From Bacteroides nordii WAL 11050 = JCM 12987 (GTDB lineage: Bacteria > Bacteroidota > Bacteroidia > Bacteroidales > Bacteroidaceae): 64,000 nt of DNA. How positions within the stretch are numbered: the stretch's first letter is position 1; each line of letters starts with the position of its first letter. The notes under the pieces are model-generated. The model was not told the DNA's origin. It ran no database searches and worked only from the letters and a program-made list of their open reading frames with translations. A program made the translations under genes and the position numbers. Below are positions 36,826-47,085 of the stretch, piece after piece. The DNA lies in contig BAJA01000017.1 in the NCBI GenBank assembly GCA_000613465.1, positions 41,044 through 105,043 on the forward strand. The letters are read 5' to 3'.

Positions 36826-39783
36826 ATGAAACATTTTTTTGTTAACCTTATTTCGAAGAAAAGTATTATTTTTCTTTTCTTATATGTTGGTATGGGGCAG
36901 CTTGTTGCCCAGAATAATTTGCCGACAGTGAAAACTCCGGTCTCTCCGGTAGCGGCTTCATTCAATGTTTATGGTGAGATTCCCGTATCTAAATATACGG
37001 GAATCCCTGATATTTCTATTCCTTTATATACTATTGATTTAGGAAGTCTTCAGATTCCTATTTCACTAAGCTATCATCCGGCAGGAGTAAGAGTTGAGGC
37101 GGAGGCATCCTGGGTTGGTCTGGGTTGGACTTTAATGGCTGGAGGTACTATAAGTCGTGAAGTTCGAGGGATAGACGATTTAAACGTGAATGGTTATTGG
37201 AATCGTTATCGTGTTGCAAGTAGTGAAGATTATCGGAAGCCTGTTCCTTATAGTGTTCTGGATTGTTATAATGAAAGTGGTGATTGCTCGGAATATTTTG
37301 ATTATGATAGAAGGTCTGATATTGATTGTACAGGGAAATTGGATTATGTAGCCAAACGCCGTTTACGAATAGATTGTGATCCAGATCTTTTTAGTTATAA
37401 CTTTATGGGATATAATGGGCGGTTTGTGATGAAAGAGAATGCTAATTCTGCTATTTTGGAAAAACCGGAAGACAATTTGAATATCTATTTTGAAGACAGT
37501 AATAATGGGGTGGATATCAATATAATAGTGGTACTTCCAACTGGGGATAAATTTTATTTTACACAAACTGAAAAATCAGCTTCTTATTCTGGTACAACAC
37601 ATATATATGATGCCGGAGAACGGGCAGGAGAGAGTTGTATCGTGACGTGGTATTTGACCGATATAGAGCTTGCTAATGGCAATTATGTTTCTTTTGAATA
37701 TGTTGTCAAGAAGAATATTGAACGAAATGTGTATCGTACACAAACCCTTTATACCGATCAGTTAAGTAATATGCCGCTTTATAGTCCTAGTGTAAATAAA
37801 AGTTTGTCTCAGAGTGAAATTCCTTCTTCAAAATGTGGTGGACTATATGCATTACCTGAATTGTCTCCGTTTAATAATGTAATAGATGTTCATGGAAGTT
37901 TTGCTTATACCGAGCCTTATCTGAAGAGTATAAGTTGGAATGGTAATAAAATAAATTTCACTCATGCTCCTCGTACTGATTATGGTTTACCATATGTTGC
38001 TAAAGATAAACCGGTATGCTTGACAAATATAGAGATTCGGAATAACAGAAATAAGCAAGTCAAAAAATACGACTTTTATTATTCGTATTCGGCAAGACGA
38101 CTACAGTTGGATTCACTTTCTGAATCTTATGAAAAAGCCTCTTTACCTCCTTATCGTTTTTATTATGATAATAGGTATACCTTACCTCTCCAGACATCTC
38201 TGTGTTTTGATGTGTGGGGATATTACAACGGTAGTAGTTCTCCATTTCCTAATCAAAACTTATACCCGGAGATAGTATTTGATGGTCAGTTCCGTTATTT
38301 CGATTGGGAATACCCACAGAGGGGGGGGATAGCTGTTTCTGGTAGAATTTCAGATGTAATCCGGAATATCTCACCACGGGTATGCTGAATAAAATGGTTT
38401 ATCCCACAGGAGGATATGCTGAGTTTACTTTTGAGCCAAATACTTATATGAGTTATTTACAGATGGGGTTGGAGAAAAAAAGGTGGTGGTGTTCGCATAG
38501 CTAAAATAAAAACAGATGCTCAGGAACGTATTTTTAGTTATAATGATGGCGAGAAGAGTAGTGGAGTGCTTTTAGTAGGGCCGGTATATGCTTACAGATT
38601 ATCAACTGCAGGAGAAGCTCCCCGGGTTGTTTACACTTCCCGAAGCGCAACCCAGCTTCAGGGTAATACATTTGGAAATTGTGTAGGATACACGAAAGTG
38701 ACTGAAACCATTATAGATGGTGGTAAAACATCTTCAACAGTCGATCATTTTTATAGTAATAGAGAGATTCCTGAAGGTGTTTTGTATACTCGTGATGAAT
38801 ATGGAAAGAACGGGCTGTTATTGAGAAGTGAACTACTTGATGATGGGATATTAGTGCAGAATACATTATATCAATATGAATCAATACCAGATGAATTGCG
38901 TCCTAATCAACGGGCTATGAAGTATAATGATGGCATAATGTATTGTTATACGGTTTTCCCTTATCATCCCAGACTTACAGTGAAGACTCAAACATCTTAT
39001 TTTGATGATGTAGCTGTAACAACTTCTTTATCTTATGCATACAGTGATAAGAATTATTGTGTAAATCAGATAATAGAGAAAACGGCAAACAGCAAAGAGA
39101 TAATTACTCGTTCTCTTTATTCCGGAGATTTGAATAAAGGAGTCTATGTAGATATGAACAGCCGCCATATTGTGAACAAGCCGGTTGAAGAAACAAGATA
39201 TGTGAAAGAAGATGGTGTCGAAAAAGTTATTAGTAGCCAGCTGACTCTGTACAATGATATGGCTTTTCCGGCAGCAGTTTATTCTTTGGAAATAGATAGT
39301 CCGTTATCCAATTTTACAGCTTTCAATACTACAACCGGAGAGAGTCGGGATGTGCACTATTCGGTAAGTCCTGAACTTCAAATCTCTTATTATAACAGAA
39401 TAGAAGTGGTACTTCCGTCAGAAACGATTGATTGGAAAGGAGTACATAAAGTATATATTTGGAGCTATAATTATAGTTCATTGGTAGCAACGATTGAGAA
39501 TGCCACAAGGAATGAGGTTGAAAAGGTGTTTCCTGATATCGAAATGATTTGCGATGGTGATTTAACAGATGATTATATCAAGCAACTAAAGAAACTTCCG
39601 GCGGCTTTACCTGGTGCCAGGGTTACTCTTTATGTTTATGATAATCTGATAGGACTCAAGCAGTGTGTAAGTCCGGACGAAACTTCTGTTTCTTACGAAT
39701 ATGATGAATGCAACCGACTAAAGAAAATAAAAGATCATTCGGGAAATGTATTAACGCAGTATCAATATGGATATAAACAATAA
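36826..39783 (+). pseudogene. Secreted Rhs/YD-repeat-like protein, first gene of toxin-like locus, two frameshifts
   Basis: A signal peptide (1-28) is followed by a region typical of Bacteroidota Rhs-associated proteins: VSPVAASFNVYGEIPVSKYTG, IPDISIPLYTIDLGSLQIPI, then SYHPAGVRVEAEASWVGLGW. The C-terminus has a YD-type repeat (SYEYDECNRLKKIKDHSGN, QYQYGYKQ). Two one-base problems split it: an A lost at 38358-38359 (restores VNPEYLTTGMLNKMVYPTGG) and an A gained in the A7 run at 38475-38481 (restores EKKGGGVRIAKIKTD). Repaired, the protein is about 985 residues. Its function is unknown; it is probably the shell or carrier part of the locus. It overlaps the next gene by 17 bases. Confidence 0.75.
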
Positions 39784-40945
39784 AAAATGTTTTCTATTTT
39801 TTCTGATTATTATCGGAAATATATGTTTTTGTTATGCACAATATCCTTTGCTGAAAGAGTATGTTTGCATACGTGCCAATGATACTATCATAAAGCAAGA
39901 AGTAGCTTATATAAACCCAGGTCGTAGCGGTTCTGATGTATTTTGGAATTTTAGTAAGTTACAGAATTCAAAGGTTCCCTATCGAGTGTGTTACAAAGGT
40001 GATGATCGGTTTGTTTCAGGAATGGAACATCAGACGGTCTATAATTATATCTTGAATACGGGCGATTCCTTATTCTTGGCGGCTTATCGGAATCGGACTA
40101 CTTCTTTTAAAGCTATACTTCCGGGACTGGAATTTAGGTATCCTTTTCAGTATCTTGATTCCATAGAGAATGTCTTTTATGGTGAGGGTAAATATAGTGA
40201 TAAACTTGCATTTGTTTCGCAGGGAAAAAGTGAAGTCATAGCAGATGCCTGGGGTACAATGTTATTACCTGATAATGATACCTTGAAGAATGTGATGCGT
40301 ATTTGTTTCCGGAAAGAAATCTATAAACAAGTATCGAACAGTGATTCTATTCTTTTACGGATACATGCCGATTCAGCTGTGTTGAATAGAGAACGTATAC
40401 TTTCGCATCTTCAGAATGATACGGTTGTACTTAGAGTTAGGAATTATCGGTGGTATGCTGAAGGATACCGTTATCCGGTATTTGAAACGGTTCAATGCGA
40501 AACTATCCGATCCGGAGTTCCTATTGCTTACTATACTACGGCCTTTTATTACCCGCCCGAAGAACATTCTTACTTAGACCGTGATACACTAAACCGGCAG
40601 TTACAGATGAATTTGAAGGAACAGAGCCTCATTGCAAACAATCAAAATTTTCCGCTGAAAGAAGATGAGAACAAAATGTCGACTGAACTGTCTGTTTATT
40701 ATAATTTCTATCCGAATCCGGTAGAGGATGGATTGAAATTGGAGTATTATATGTCGGGAAAGGCTCCTGTCTCCATCTGCCTGTTTAATTTAAGCGGGTG
40801 TTTACTGGAACAGAGAGCTTGGAATATGCAAGATTTTGGAGTACATATTGAAGTGTTTCCGATGAGTTTTTATCCAAAAGGTAATTATCTTCTTCGGCTG
40901 ATTGTAGCTAATAAAACATATGTCGAAAAAATAATAAAAGAGTAA
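39767..40945 (+). CDS. Secreted protein with type-A sorting-like C-terminal domain
   Basis: This 392-residue protein has a hydrophobic signal peptide (residues 8-24, CFLFFLIIIGNICFCYA). The central part is unrecognised and rich in Tyr and Arg. The last 80 residues form a small beta-domain typical of type IX (Por) C-terminal sorting tails: FYPNPVEDGLKLEYYMSG, ISICLFNLSG-like strands and KGNYLLRLIVANKTYVEKII. It overlaps the previous gene by 17 bases and ends three bases before the Rhs gene, so all three should be co-transcribed. I see no type IX secretion genes in the window, so the tail may have another role here. Confidence 0.7.
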   Translation: MDINNKKCFLFFLIIIGNICFCYAQYPLLKEYVCIRANDTIIKQEVAYINPGRSGSDVFWNFSKLQNSKVPYRVCYKGDDRFVSGMEHQTVYNYILNTGDSLFLAAYRNRTTSFKAILPGLEFRYPFQYLDSIENVFYGEGKYSDKLAFVSQGKSEVIADAWGTMLLPDNDTLKNVMRICFRKEIYKQVSNSDSILLRIHADSAVLNRERILSHLQNDTVVLRVRNYRWYAEGYRYPVFETVQCETIRSGVPIAYYTTAFYYPPEEHSYLDRDTLNRQLQMNLKEQSLIANNQNFPLKEDENKMSTELSVYYNFYPNPVEDGLKLEYYMSGKAPVSICLFNLSGCLLEQRAWNMQDFGVHIEVFPMSFYPKGNYLLRLIVANKTYVEKIIKE

Positions 40946-40948
40946 TCT

Positions 40949-43900
40949 ATGAAACGCTGTTTAATATTTATTTTGTTCATTGGCTTTGCGTTACTTATAA
41001 CCAATGCTCAGTCACATATGCAGAATTATATCCGGACTTTTACTCCTCGTGTGACAGTGGCGGATGCCACTACTATTTCTCCGGAATATGTTCCGGCTGT
41101 TACGAATTATTTTGATGGGTTGGGGCGTCCGATACAAACCATATATGAAGGGATTACTCCTCAGGCAACAAATCTTGTTACCATGATTGAATATGATTCT
41201 ATCGGACGAGTTTCCAAAGAATGGCTTCCTGTTCCGATATCGGATGGCTTAACTGCTGCTTATAGGGATCCTTCCTACGTGAAGTCTCAATCCGTCTCTT
41301 TTTATGATGGGGATGCCTATGCTTATACGCAGATTGCTTATGACTCTTCACCTTTGAAGCGTATTTTGAAGAAAACTGGTCCGGGGGCTTCTTGGCATGT
41401 CAACGATAAGTCGGTTCGTCTTGACTATCTTACTAATACTACGACCGGTATTTTGTCTGTCCCTTATTATACGGTAGAAGGTGGTAAACTGAAGAAGAGC
41501 GGCAATTATCCGATTGGGACCTTGTATGTAAATGTAACTAAGGACGAAGACGGCATTACCGTTTATGAATTTACCGATACAGAAGGCAAACGTATCCGAT
41601 ATAAAAATGTAGATTATGTTTATGATAACCTCGGACATTTGCGCTATGTACTTCCTCCCCGTCTTCAGCTCAAGGCAGACGGTTTTTATGAAGTTACCCC
41701 GGGTAGCGATTTATATAATTTAGCTTTTGTTTACACATATGATAAGCGCGGAAATTGTCTGACTAAAAAACTGCCAGGTATTGCTCCCATCTATTATGTT
41801 TATGATCGTGCTGACCGTTTGATTCTTGTACAGACTCCCAATCAACGTCCTCATGCCGAGTGGAGCTTTACCAAGTACGATATTTATTCCCGCCCTGTAT
41901 TGTCGGGTACGGTTATTTTACAAAATAAGAACCATTCACAGTTACAAGATGAATATTGTAATATCCTTGTTCGCGAATATTTTGTCGGAGTTTCTCAAGC
42001 CAATTGTTGGGGATATAGTAACGAAACTTTGCCTACTACCAATCTAACTGTATTGAAAGCAGACTATTACGACGATTATGGTTTTAAGGCGTTGACGAGC
42101 TTTGGTTCCATACTCGATTATCAAGTTAGAAGCGGTTTCCTTTCTACTCATTATCCCATTTTGACTGGAGCTCATACAGGAAGTGCTGTCAAAACTTTCG
42201 ATAATAGTATCACTACATTACTTTACACTGCTTATTATTATGATATTAAAGGTCATTTGATTCAACAACGTGGCAACAATCTGATTGGTGGTTATGATCA
42301 TTTTTATACTTCTTATGATTTCTCAGGAGAACCTCTTGAGATTTTGCATGAACATTCCAGTAGTCAGATATCATTATTAACCGAACGTTATTCTTATGAA
42401 TATGATCATAGAGGGCGTTTAATTAATGCTACCCATTCTTTGAACGATCGTTCCACAGTATATATCGGTCATTACAGTTATGATAATTTGGGGCGTTTAA
42501 TTTCTTCCGGGCTTTTTTATAATCTGTCCGATATCAATTATTCATATAATATTCGTAGCTGGCAAACAGGTATTTCTTCTATTTATTATCGTGAGTCTGT
42601 GCATTATGGTAAATGGTTAGGCAGAATTTTACATGAGCCTTACAATGGTAATCCTAGTGGAGTGAGTTACTCTACAAGTTATATAGATCCTGTCAGTCAT
42701 GCATTAAAAGAATCTGAAACCATTCATCAACATTATAGTTATGGTGAACAAGATGAATTAGTCGGTGCGACTTCTGTAACATTTGATGGTAGTGGTTTCA
42801 GTGCAACCAATCAATTAAAAGAAGAGGGCGGTTCATCTCCCTATCTTCGCTTATTGAGATATTATAAGAATAATAGTGAAGATTACGCTTATTTGGAATC
42901 TTCATCCAATCGTTTGGAATCCATTCATGAAGACGGGGATGATGATGTGTCTTCTTTACCTATTCAGTTTGTTACGAAATATCCTGATGGTACTCCTACT
43001 TTTTTTTATGATGCCAATGGGAATCTTTCTAAAGAACTAAATCGCGGTATTACGGAGATTGATTACAATATTCTTAATCTGCCCAATCGCATTACCTTTG
43101 AGAATGGTAGTGACATTCGCTTCACTTATGATGCTGACGGTGTGAAACATCGTGCCGATTATAAAACGGTTTCCAATCAAATCTTAGTTCCGATTGGTGC
43201 ACCTTCTCTTACCGGTTCTGGCTCTCTACTGGTTCAGCATCATACGGATTATTGTGGTAATTTTATTTATGAAGATGGGGTATTAAAGAAAATTCGTATT
43301 GATGGCGGTTATATCAACTATAATGCTTCCACCGGCGGTGGTGAGTACTGCTATTATATCAAAGACCGGATGGGTAATAATCGTGTCGTTCTGAGTGCTG
43401 CCCGTGGTGTCATTCAATATGCTGATTACTATCCTTATGGTATTCCTTTTTCAGAGATACCTATGGAAGAAGATAATTTCCTCCATGCCGGTAAAGAACT
43501 TGAAAAGATGCATGGGCTTTATTGGTATGATAATGGCAAGCGTTGGTACGATCCGATTTTATGCCGTTTTACGACGATGGACCCGCTTTGCGAGCAATTT
43601 TATGATAAAAATCCATATTCATACTGTGCTGAGAATCCTATGAAGTATGGAGATCCAACCGGTGAACTTGCTTCTCCGTATTATGATATTGATGGAAATT
43701 TTCTGGGTGTAGACGAAAATGGTTTTTCTGGTAATATTTATATTACAGATTCTAAGACTGTCGATAAGTATTCAAAGGATAATATAATAAACTCAAAAGC
43801 CATTCAAGCGGATAAAAATACCACATTTGTGAGATCTGTTTCTCTTACGGTTGCGGCTGAATCCCATATTTATACGGATGTTTTAAAAAAATCTTCAGAT

Positions 43901-44299
43901 CCTAATTTAGATATGTCTCGGCTTTATAATGGGGAGATTTCAGTATTGGAGAAACCTGTAACTAGGGGTAATGATACTTATGGAAAAGGATATAATGATC
44001 CTTATCCAGATCGTCGTCAAGCTAAATATACAGAAATTGATGTTGGTGAAGAGATAAAGGTAACTGTGTCAGTAAGGTCATATGTAACAGATCTATACAC
44101 AGTCGAAAGTATATGGAATCAGTTAGGTATACACGAATATTACGGACATGGTATAAAAGGTTGGAAAGGAGACAAAGATCATTGGCGATGTTATCAAGCT
44201 CAAATGAAACACCCATCTTACCGAAAATTACCTCAAGATCAAAAAAAAGAAATATATGGAAGATATAATGAATTTTATAAAAAAAGTCAAGGGTATTAA
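40949..44299 (+). CDS. Rhs-family protein with HExxxH C-terminal tip (polymorphic-toxin type)
   Basis: This 1,116-residue secreted protein has a signal peptide (1-20). A DUF6443-type start (NYFDGLGRPIQTIYEGI) precedes many YD/Rhs repeats (YEYDHRGRLINATHSL, YSYDNLGRLISSG). The Rhs core is at about 780-900 (YADYYPYGIPFSE, YDNGKRWYDPILCRFTTMDPL, NPYSYCAENPMKYGDPTGE). As in other Rhs proteins the core ends in DPTG and is followed by a variable tip of about 200 residues. This tip contains LGIHEYYGHGIKGW, a HExxxH pattern that suggests a metal site, then HWRCYQAQMKHPSY. Toxic action is inference from family architecture. The downstream gene overlaps the stop region, as expected for immunity. Confidence 0.85.
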   Translation: MKRCLIFILFIGFALLITNAQSHMQNYIRTFTPRVTVADATTISPEYVPAVTNYFDGLGRPIQTIYEGITPQATNLVTMIEYDSIGRVSKEWLPVPISDGLTAAYRDPSYVKSQSVSFYDGDAYAYTQIAYDSSPLKRILKKTGPGASWHVNDKSVRLDYLTNTTTGILSVPYYTVEGGKLKKSGNYPIGTLYVNVTKDEDGITVYEFTDTEGKRIRYKNVDYVYDNLGHLRYVLPPRLQLKADGFYEVTPGSDLYNLAFVYTYDKRGNCLTKKLPGIAPIYYVYDRADRLILVQTPNQRPHAEWSFTKYDIYSRPVLSGTVILQNKNHSQLQDEYCNILVREYFVGVSQANCWGYSNETLPTTNLTVLKADYYDDYGFKALTSFGSILDYQVRSGFLSTHYPILTGAHTGSAVKTFDNSITTLLYTAYYYDIKGHLIQQRGNNLIGGYDHFYTSYDFSGEPLEILHEHSSSQISLLTERYSYEYDHRGRLINATHSLNDRSTVYIGHYSYDNLGRLISSGLFYNLSDINYSYNIRSWQTGISSIYYRESVHYGKWLGRILHEPYNGNPSGVSYSTSYIDPVSHALKESETIHQHYSYGEQDELVGATSVTFDGSGFSATNQLKEEGGSSPYLRLLRYYKNNSEDYAYLESSSNRLESIHEDGDDDVSSLPIQFVTKYPDGTPTFFYDANGNLSKELNRGITEIDYNILNLPNRITFENGSDIRFTYDADGVKHRADYKTVSNQILVPIGAPSLTGSGSLLVQHHTDYCGNFIYEDGVLKKIRIDGGYINYNASTGGGEYCYYIKDRMGNNRVVLSAARGVIQYADYYPYGIPFSEIPMEEDNFLHAGKELEKMHGLYWYDNGKRWYDPILCRFTTMDPLCEQFYDKNPYSYCAENPMKYGDPTGELASPYYDIDGNFLGVDENGFSGNIYITDSKTVDKYSKDNIINSKAIQADKNTTFVRSVSLTVAAESHIYTDVLKKSSDPNLDMSRLYNGEISVLEKPVTRGNDTYGKGYNDPYPDRRQAKYTEIDVGEEIKVTVSVRSYVTDLYTVESIWNQLGIHEYYGHGIKGWKGDKDHWRCYQAQMKHPSYRKLPQDQKKEIYGRYNEFYKKSQGY

Positions 44300-45044
44300 A
44301 CTTAGTAATAATAAGTGCTATCTCCTTTTTCCGGTTCTTGTTTGGTTTACCGGTATTAATGCTTTTGCCCAACATGGAGGTATTTCAATAAAATTGGAAT
44401 TTGCTTCCGTTACGCGAAGTTTAAATCGTCACAACCCTTATAAAGGCGTTGCAGATAAAGATACTGTTCCTTATTTGATAAGTTTTGCATTCTTTGTTCA
44501 GAATCATACAGACAAAAAATTATTGTTCGGAACTAATACCAAGGGCTATTATTGGAAGTATGAAAAATATTATTACAAAGATTATAATTATGGAGTTATA
44601 GGTCGTTTCTTTATGATAAATGGAGAGGATGTTATTCCTTTGTTTACAGATTATTATAATATCGTACCTTTTCCTGATGGTGAAGAACCAATGTTGTGGG
44701 GTGGTATTGAGTATCGTAGTTCATATAAACGTACTTCTGTTTTTAGGGATTTTCTCTGTCGTTTTTCTCGTCCGGGTACTAACACAAAGGAATATATATA
44801 TGAATACTTACGTCAGGCGCGTATTATTTATGTTCCAGTTGTTTCGGATTATGAACGGTGGTTTAACATGCCACGGAATGAGTTAAAAAAGAATGAGGTT
44901 GTATATCCTCAGGATACCATTGAAGTGTACAAAAACGATCCTTTTCAAATATTCTTTTTATGGAGTGATGACCAGGAGTTTTATGAAATATATCCTCGTA
45001 TTGATTATAACAATAGAGAAATGGAATCGGATGACGATAACTGA
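44268..45044 (+). CDS. Candidate secreted immunity protein for the Rhs tip
   Basis: The frame opens at 44256, but the best start is ATG at 44268, which gives a signal peptide (KKVKGIKLSNNKCYLLFPVL, then VWFTGINAFAQ). The gene overlaps the end of the Rhs gene by about 32 bases. The mature part of about 225 residues is rich in Tyr and Phe with no recognised domain. Small secreted proteins overlapping Rhs tips are usually immunity proteins, and export suggests that the toxin acts in the periplasm. Both points are inference. The end lies next to a degenerate copy of a second immunity gene. Confidence 0.6.
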   Translation: MNFIKKVKGIKLSNNKCYLLFPVLVWFTGINAFAQHGGISIKLEFASVTRSLNRHNPYKGVADKDTVPYLISFAFFVQNHTDKKLLFGTNTKGYYWKYEKYYYKDYNYGVIGRFFMINGEDVIPLFTDYYNIVPFPDGEEPMLWGGIEYRSSYKRTSVFRDFLCRFSRPGTNTKEYIYEYLRQARIIYVPVVSDYERWFNMPRNELKKNEVVYPQDTIEVYKNDPFQIFFLWSDDQEFYEIYPRIDYNNREMESDDDN

Positions 45045-45048
45045 ATTT

Positions 45049-45208
45049 AGAAAATTTACCTGGAATTCGGTTATCTCTTTAGGTCTGGGAAATATTTTTA
45101 GTTATATATTCTTTTTTCAGACGGGATAGAATGATCAGAAAATTTTTTTTTTATGAAATACTTTATGAGGCAATTGGATCAAAGATTTCCCAATCCGATG
45201 AGGTATAG
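45049..45208 (+). pseudogene. Degenerate 3' fragment of a second immunity-gene copy
   Basis: The fragment encodes WNSVISLGLGNIFSYIFFF, then FYEILYEAIGSKI. It parallels the end of the protein at 45365-45904 (DSAISLGMGNTFSYIFFF, then CYEMLYEAIGPVL). The 5' part is missing and a frame change lies between the two blocks (stop at about 45127), so it is a decayed partial duplicate. Confidence 0.65.
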
Positions 45209-45368
45209 GGATGCTAATGGAGGAAATTATGGTCAGCGGCTTGATTATACTGCTACTTTTATTCCTCCTGCTGTTTTTATTCCTTTTGATGTTCGTTCTC
45301 AATCTAATCTCAAAAATGGAATTATGCCTTTTCCTTTAAATTATAAATATATAAAAACAGGATTATGA
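45153..45368 (+). CDS. Short frame, possible relic of an Rhs toxin tip
   Basis: The 71-residue frame starts inside the degenerate fragment. Its last 50 residues (RDANGGNYGQRLDYTATFI, then IPFDVRSQSNLKNGIMPF) belong to no neighbouring gene. The frame ends in TGA overlapping the ATG of the next gene (ATGA), the same arrangement as a toxin tip followed by its immunity gene. I therefore read it as the tail of a displaced tip, not a stand-alone gene. The start is unreliable and the function unknown. Confidence 0.3.
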   Translation: MKYFMRQLDQRFPNPMRYRDANGGNYGQRLDYTATFIPPAVFIPFDVRSQSNLKNGIMPFPLNYKYIKTGL

Positions 45369-45904
45369 AAAAAATAATTATTGCTATTTCTGTACTTTTA
45401 TCTTGTATATTGGATATACATTGTCAAGACTCATGTCGTATATCTGCCATAGTGTATGAAAATGCATACAATTATATAAAAAAGGCAATGCCGGAAAAGT
45501 GTTTAGTCTGTGTTTCGAATCATATTATTGATTTAGGTTTTTATGTTGTTAGTGAACTGGACTCTTTTCCTGATTTAAAAAAGGAGTTACAAGATTTAGA
45601 TGATAAAAAGTCTGTAGAAAAGGGGTATAGTGATTTTTATAGCAAAACACTCGACAAATTATTTGCTAAGCCTGTAAAAGCAAAAGCAATTATTTATTTT
45701 TCAAAAATGCAAGGAAGTATATTGAGAGTGGATTTGGTTATTTGTAGTCGTTATATCAAAAGAAGTATTGATTTTGATTCGGCTATTTCTTTAGGTATGG
45801 GAAATACTTTTAGCTATATATTCTTTTTCAGAAAAGATGGAACGATAAGAAAAGCGTTTTGTTATGAAATGCTTTATGAGGCAATTGGACCCGTACTGCA
45901 ATAA
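45365..45904 (+). CDS. Small secreted protein, candidate second immunity protein
   Basis: This 179-residue protein has a signal peptide (1-20, IIIAISVLLSCILDIHC) and a mature part with several Cys and a C-terminal Phe-rich beta stretch (GNTFSYIFFF). It overlaps the preceding short frame by four bases and has a decayed partial duplicate at 45049. The combination of tip relic, small exported gene and repeated copy is what is seen in Rhs immunity arrays. No domain is recognised and neutralisation is not shown by sequence. Confidence 0.55.
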   Translation: MKKIIIAISVLLSCILDIHCQDSCRISAIVYENAYNYIKKAMPEKCLVCVSNHIIDLGFYVVSELDSFPDLKKELQDLDDKKSVEKGYSDFYSKTLDKLFAKPVKAKAIIYFSKMQGSILRVDLVICSRYIKRSIDFDSAISLGMGNTFSYIFFFRKDGTIRKAFCYEMLYEAIGPVLQ

Positions 45905-45912
45905 TCTGATTT

Positions 45913-46248
45913 ATGAGAATAATATTCCTGATGAAAATTCGTGTTGATGGTGGTTATATCAACTATAATCCCTCTACAGATAATGGTGAATATTGTTATT
46001 ATATTCAAGATCATATTGGCAATAATCGTGTTATTCTGAGTGAAACCCGTGGTGTCATTCAATATGCTGATTACTATCCTTATGGTATTCCTTTTTCAGA
46101 TATACCTATGGAAGAAGATAACTTCCTTCATGCCGATAAAGAACTTAAAAAGATGCACGGACTCAGATGGGTTTATATAGAATATCCTATAGATTCTCCT
46201 TCAGGAATAAATGTTTTGTTTGCGTCATCACCCCTTGGTTTAATGTAA
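45913..46248 (+). pseudogene. Orphan fragment of the Rhs core
   Basis: The frame encodes KIRVDGGYINYN, GNNRVILSETRG, then VIQYADYYPYGIPFS, a near copy of the Rhs core at 43289-43510. The two DNA stretches share an identical run of more than 50 bases around CGTGGTGTCATTCAATATGC. Similarity ends after KKMHGL, where the full gene continues YWYDNGKRWYDP but the fragment reads an unrelated tail of about 26 residues. It has no signal peptide. Orphan core and tip cassettes are typical of Rhs loci and can serve as donors for tip exchange by recombination. Confidence 0.8.
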
Positions 46249-46331
46249 AAAGTGAATTTATTTGATAGGATATACTTATGAGAAACAGTTTGTATTTAAT
46301 CTTGATATTGCTATTGAGTTCCATCTTTAAT

Positions 46332-46362
46332 AAAAAGGCTTCCATATGTTGGGAGCCTTTTT
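46332..46362 (+). terminator. Intrinsic terminator of the Rhs locus
   Basis: AAAAAGGCT and AGCCTTTTT form a stem with an inner mismatch and short loop, followed by ATTTTTTC. It closes the Rhs/immunity transcript. Confidence 0.75.
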
Positions 46363-46585
46363 ATTTTTTCTAAAATTTTGTTTCAATGTATCGTTATTAG
46401 ATTATTGTTGAAAATAATTAGAGAAGTAACTTAGTTGCTAAAAAAAGTAAGTATGAATTTTTATATAAATAAGATATAAAGTGATATTTGAATGTTGTGG
46501 CTAGTCTAATTTATTGATTATCAGCTGAAATAAAGGCGCTGTTTCATTGGATTCAAGAGTGTACACTTTTTATTGTGTTAACTGG

Positions 46586-46631
46586 ACACTTTTGCTATGT
46601 GAAAGTGTACAAGTTTGTGTAGCAAAAGTGT
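46586..46631. repeat. 12-bp inverted repeat within a GTGTAC cluster
   Basis: ACACTTTTGCTA and TAGCAAAAGTGT pair perfectly with a 22-base spacer that includes GAAAGTGTACAAG. Another GTGTACACTTTT lies at 46559. Possibly operator sites or a relic of a repeat element. Confidence 0.45.
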
Positions 46632-47085
46632 ACATTCTTGCATAACAAAAGCAATTGTTAATATCGAGTGTTAATAATGTGTTTTATTTTAACCGATAAT
46701 TTATTAAAGAACTATAACTTTAACCAGTGTTTGATAGATAGTTGATTCATCACAAACCATGATTAAATACAAGTAGAAATAAGTATTCTTGCAGTACAGA
46801 AGGTTGATTCTGTATCTTCTTAAAACAAAATAGTTGTTAATTTTATTTTAATACCCCGAACTAAAATTAAATATATTATGTTCTTTAATATGAAAACGAT
46901 ATTGAATATTGTTTTAAATATTGAATTAAATAGAAAGTTTAGTCTCTTAATTTGAAACAATGTATCTGCTTGATAATGTTTGGGATACATGAATTATAAA
47001 TATATGGACTTTACTTTCATAAATAAACTTTCAACATGAAATGTATGATATGTTTATTTAATAACCAACTTAACTCATTTTAATT

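Larger units (their letters stand above)
46249..47085 (+). other. 837-bp region without a convincing gene
   Basis: It contains a terminator (46332) and a cluster of GTGTAC-type repeats (46558-46635). A 31-codon frame (46278-46373) looks like a signal-peptide start running into the terminator and is probably a relic. The rest is A/T-rich with no further feature seen. I could not find a clear TAnnTTTG box directly upstream of the OmpA gene. Confidence 0.5.

Noticed and set aside
46278..46373. 31-codon signal-peptide-like frame
   Set aside because: It runs into a terminator and has no mature part; probably a relic, so it is noted only within the intergenic entry.
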